From Dolomedes plantarius (taxonomy: Eukaryota > Arthropoda > Arachnida > Araneae > Dolomedidae), in NCBI GenBank assembly GCA_907164885.2, contig OU015490.1, positions 235,594,122 to 235,658,121 of the forward strand: DNA of 64,000 nucleotides, in the 5' to 3' direction. The translations under genes and the position numbers were made by a program. Position 1 is the first letter of the stretch. The number at the start of each line of letters is the position of its first letter. The notes beneath the pieces were generated by a model, which saw only the letters and a list, made by a program, of their open reading frames with translations, was not told the origin of the DNA and did no database searches. This document shows, piece by piece, positions 62,825-64,000 of the stretch.

Positions 62825-62912
62825 CTAAGTTATTTTTGTTTTAATAACTTAGGGATGGCAATGGGGATGGCAAATATTAGGAATGCAATAGTTTCTTAAA
62901 CTATTGCATTCC
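62825..62912. repeat. Pair of perfect hairpins
   Basis: CTAAGTTATT faces AATAACTTAG (about 62825-62851). GGAATGCAATAGTTT faces AAACTATTGCATTCC across 3 nt (62880-62912). No element boundary identified. Confidence 0.85.
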
Positions 62913-62997
62913 CATTTCTCTTAGACTATAACCATTTTGTCTTTCTGACAGTTAATATGGATAAAGCAAACATATAACTGTAAAACATTTACTGGAC

Positions 62998-63258
62998 TTG
63001 GATTATCCTAGTCGACAGCGTGTCGGGATTCGGTACTGAGGGATCTTGGTTCGAATCACGGCAAGAGCTACTGAATGCTTTTGTGTCTCGACCGGGAATG
63101 GACATATTGAAACTCTAGGCTAGAATGTTCCACCATGGGTTTTGTAGGGGTATATAAGTGTACAAGTTCGTAGATATTGCTCCTTGAAGTGCTTGGTAAA
63201 ATTGTCGTAGCGCCGAATTAGAACCTGGAGCCGGTCACCTCTACCGTACCAAAAAAAG
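62998..63258 (+). repeat. tRNA-derived SINE
   Basis: The plus-strand head contains GGTTCGAATCACG (B box, about 63050) preceded by TATCCTAGTCGACAGCG (A-box-like). A GC-richer body is followed by a short A-rich end (CCAAAAAAAGG). Confidence 0.65.
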
Positions 63259-63259
63259 G

Positions 63260-64000
63260 GATAAGTAAAAAATATTAATCGCATAAATAATTATATATCC
63301 TGATAATTCTATCATGTTCGGTTTAAAGTGCTTAAGTTAAAAAAAAGTGGTTTTTAGATAATTGTTAGTATTGAAAAAAAAATCTTTTGACTTGTATAAA
63401 AGGCTTGAGTTTAATTTGTATACAAAAGTACATTTCTTTTTACAAAAGACTCGAGTAGAAATAATATTTCTGCGATTGGTATAAAATCCAATAACTTGGT
63501 ATATTTAAGGTGACTGCTTACTTTCGGAGCTAATTTTTTTTTTAAATTGAATTTTTATAAGAATTTTTTAGTCTTTTATGGTAAAATATCATTTAAAATT
63601 TAAAAATAAACAAAAGCTTGCCTGTAAATTCCATACTTTTTTTATAAATTGGTGAATTTGAAGTAATTTTTAATGAAATTTAACTAAAACGCCTATCACT
63701 CTACACAAAATTCTAACGCTACTATTTTAATTTCCTTCGCAGATATGATACATATGACAGGTATCTCCAAAATGACCCACAATCTAAGAGAAATTTTAAA
63801 ATACAAAAATAAGACAGACAATTTTATGTTCCAATATAAAAATTTTCCCCGATTAGTCATTCCTTTCCTTATAAAAACAGCCCCAAACAAAATACTATTT
63901 ATTATAGATCAATTATTGTGCGTTATTTCATTAACAATAGCATCTAAAATATTTCTTGAAATTTTGATCAAATTATATGCATTATTATGTGAAATAGCAT
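63260..64000. other. AT-rich DNA, no gene seen
   Basis: No supported feature to the end of the window. Confidence 0.6.

Overview
This is eukaryotic, AT-rich, repeat-dominated intergenic or intronic DNA. I could support no host protein-coding gene, rRNA gene or functional tRNA gene. Long (AT)n arrays, several Tc1/mariner families, a Pao/BEL retrotransposon, a piggyBac relic and tRNA-headed SINEs point to an arthropod. The protein style of the Tc1, BEL and LINE relics is what I associate with orb-weaving spiders. That taxonomic guess is inference only.

Layout. 0-12 kb: a tRNA-SINE, two deleted IS630/mariner-type elements with GGGTGTCC ends (3.2 and 5.2 kb), a 708-bp 'AGCTGAAAACCC' repeat with target duplication, two more tRNA-SINEs whose 3' ends run into (AT)n, a Tc1 relic cut by (AT)n (10.7-11.3 kb) and two LTR-like segments. 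12-26 kb: mostly featureless AT-rich DNA with (AT)n arrays, a foldback MITE (16.0-16.3 kb), tandem duplications (19.4 and 20 kb), tRNA-like heads and a hAT-like MITE.

26-37.3 kb is the most structured part. Two copies of one locus (26.0-33.9 and 34.0-37.3 kb) lie on either side of a 100-N assembly gap. Each copy is built around (AT)n arrays into which TA-targeting elements have inserted. The first holds a Tigger-like element, a DD36E Tc1-type element, a half IS630-type element and a 3.4-kb Pao/BEL retrotransposon. The second holds the complete IS630-type element and a mariner. 39.2-40.5 kb: a piggyBac internal-deletion derivative with a predicted intron. 43.5-43.8 kb: a TTAA-flanked MITE candidate. 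46-49.5 kb: another dispersed repeat, a SINE, a DD34E Tc1 relic and an unrecognised coding-like segment. 54 kb: a LINE C-terminal relic and a SINE. 55.9-57.0 kb: a second DD36E copy. 57.4-62.6 kb: LTR material, including one LTR interrupted by another repeat and a solo LTR inserted inside a SINE with a 5-bp target duplication. 63 kb: a last SINE.

Nothing here works together as a pathway; the shared logic is transposition and decay. Every transposase reading frame examined carries at least one lesion, although the mariner keeps its DDD triad and the BEL element keeps an integrase triad. I found no convincing new biological system. The most notable observations are the nested insertions in (TA)n arrays, the duplication across the gap, the DD36E spacing, and an in-frame protease-integrase fusion in the BEL element.
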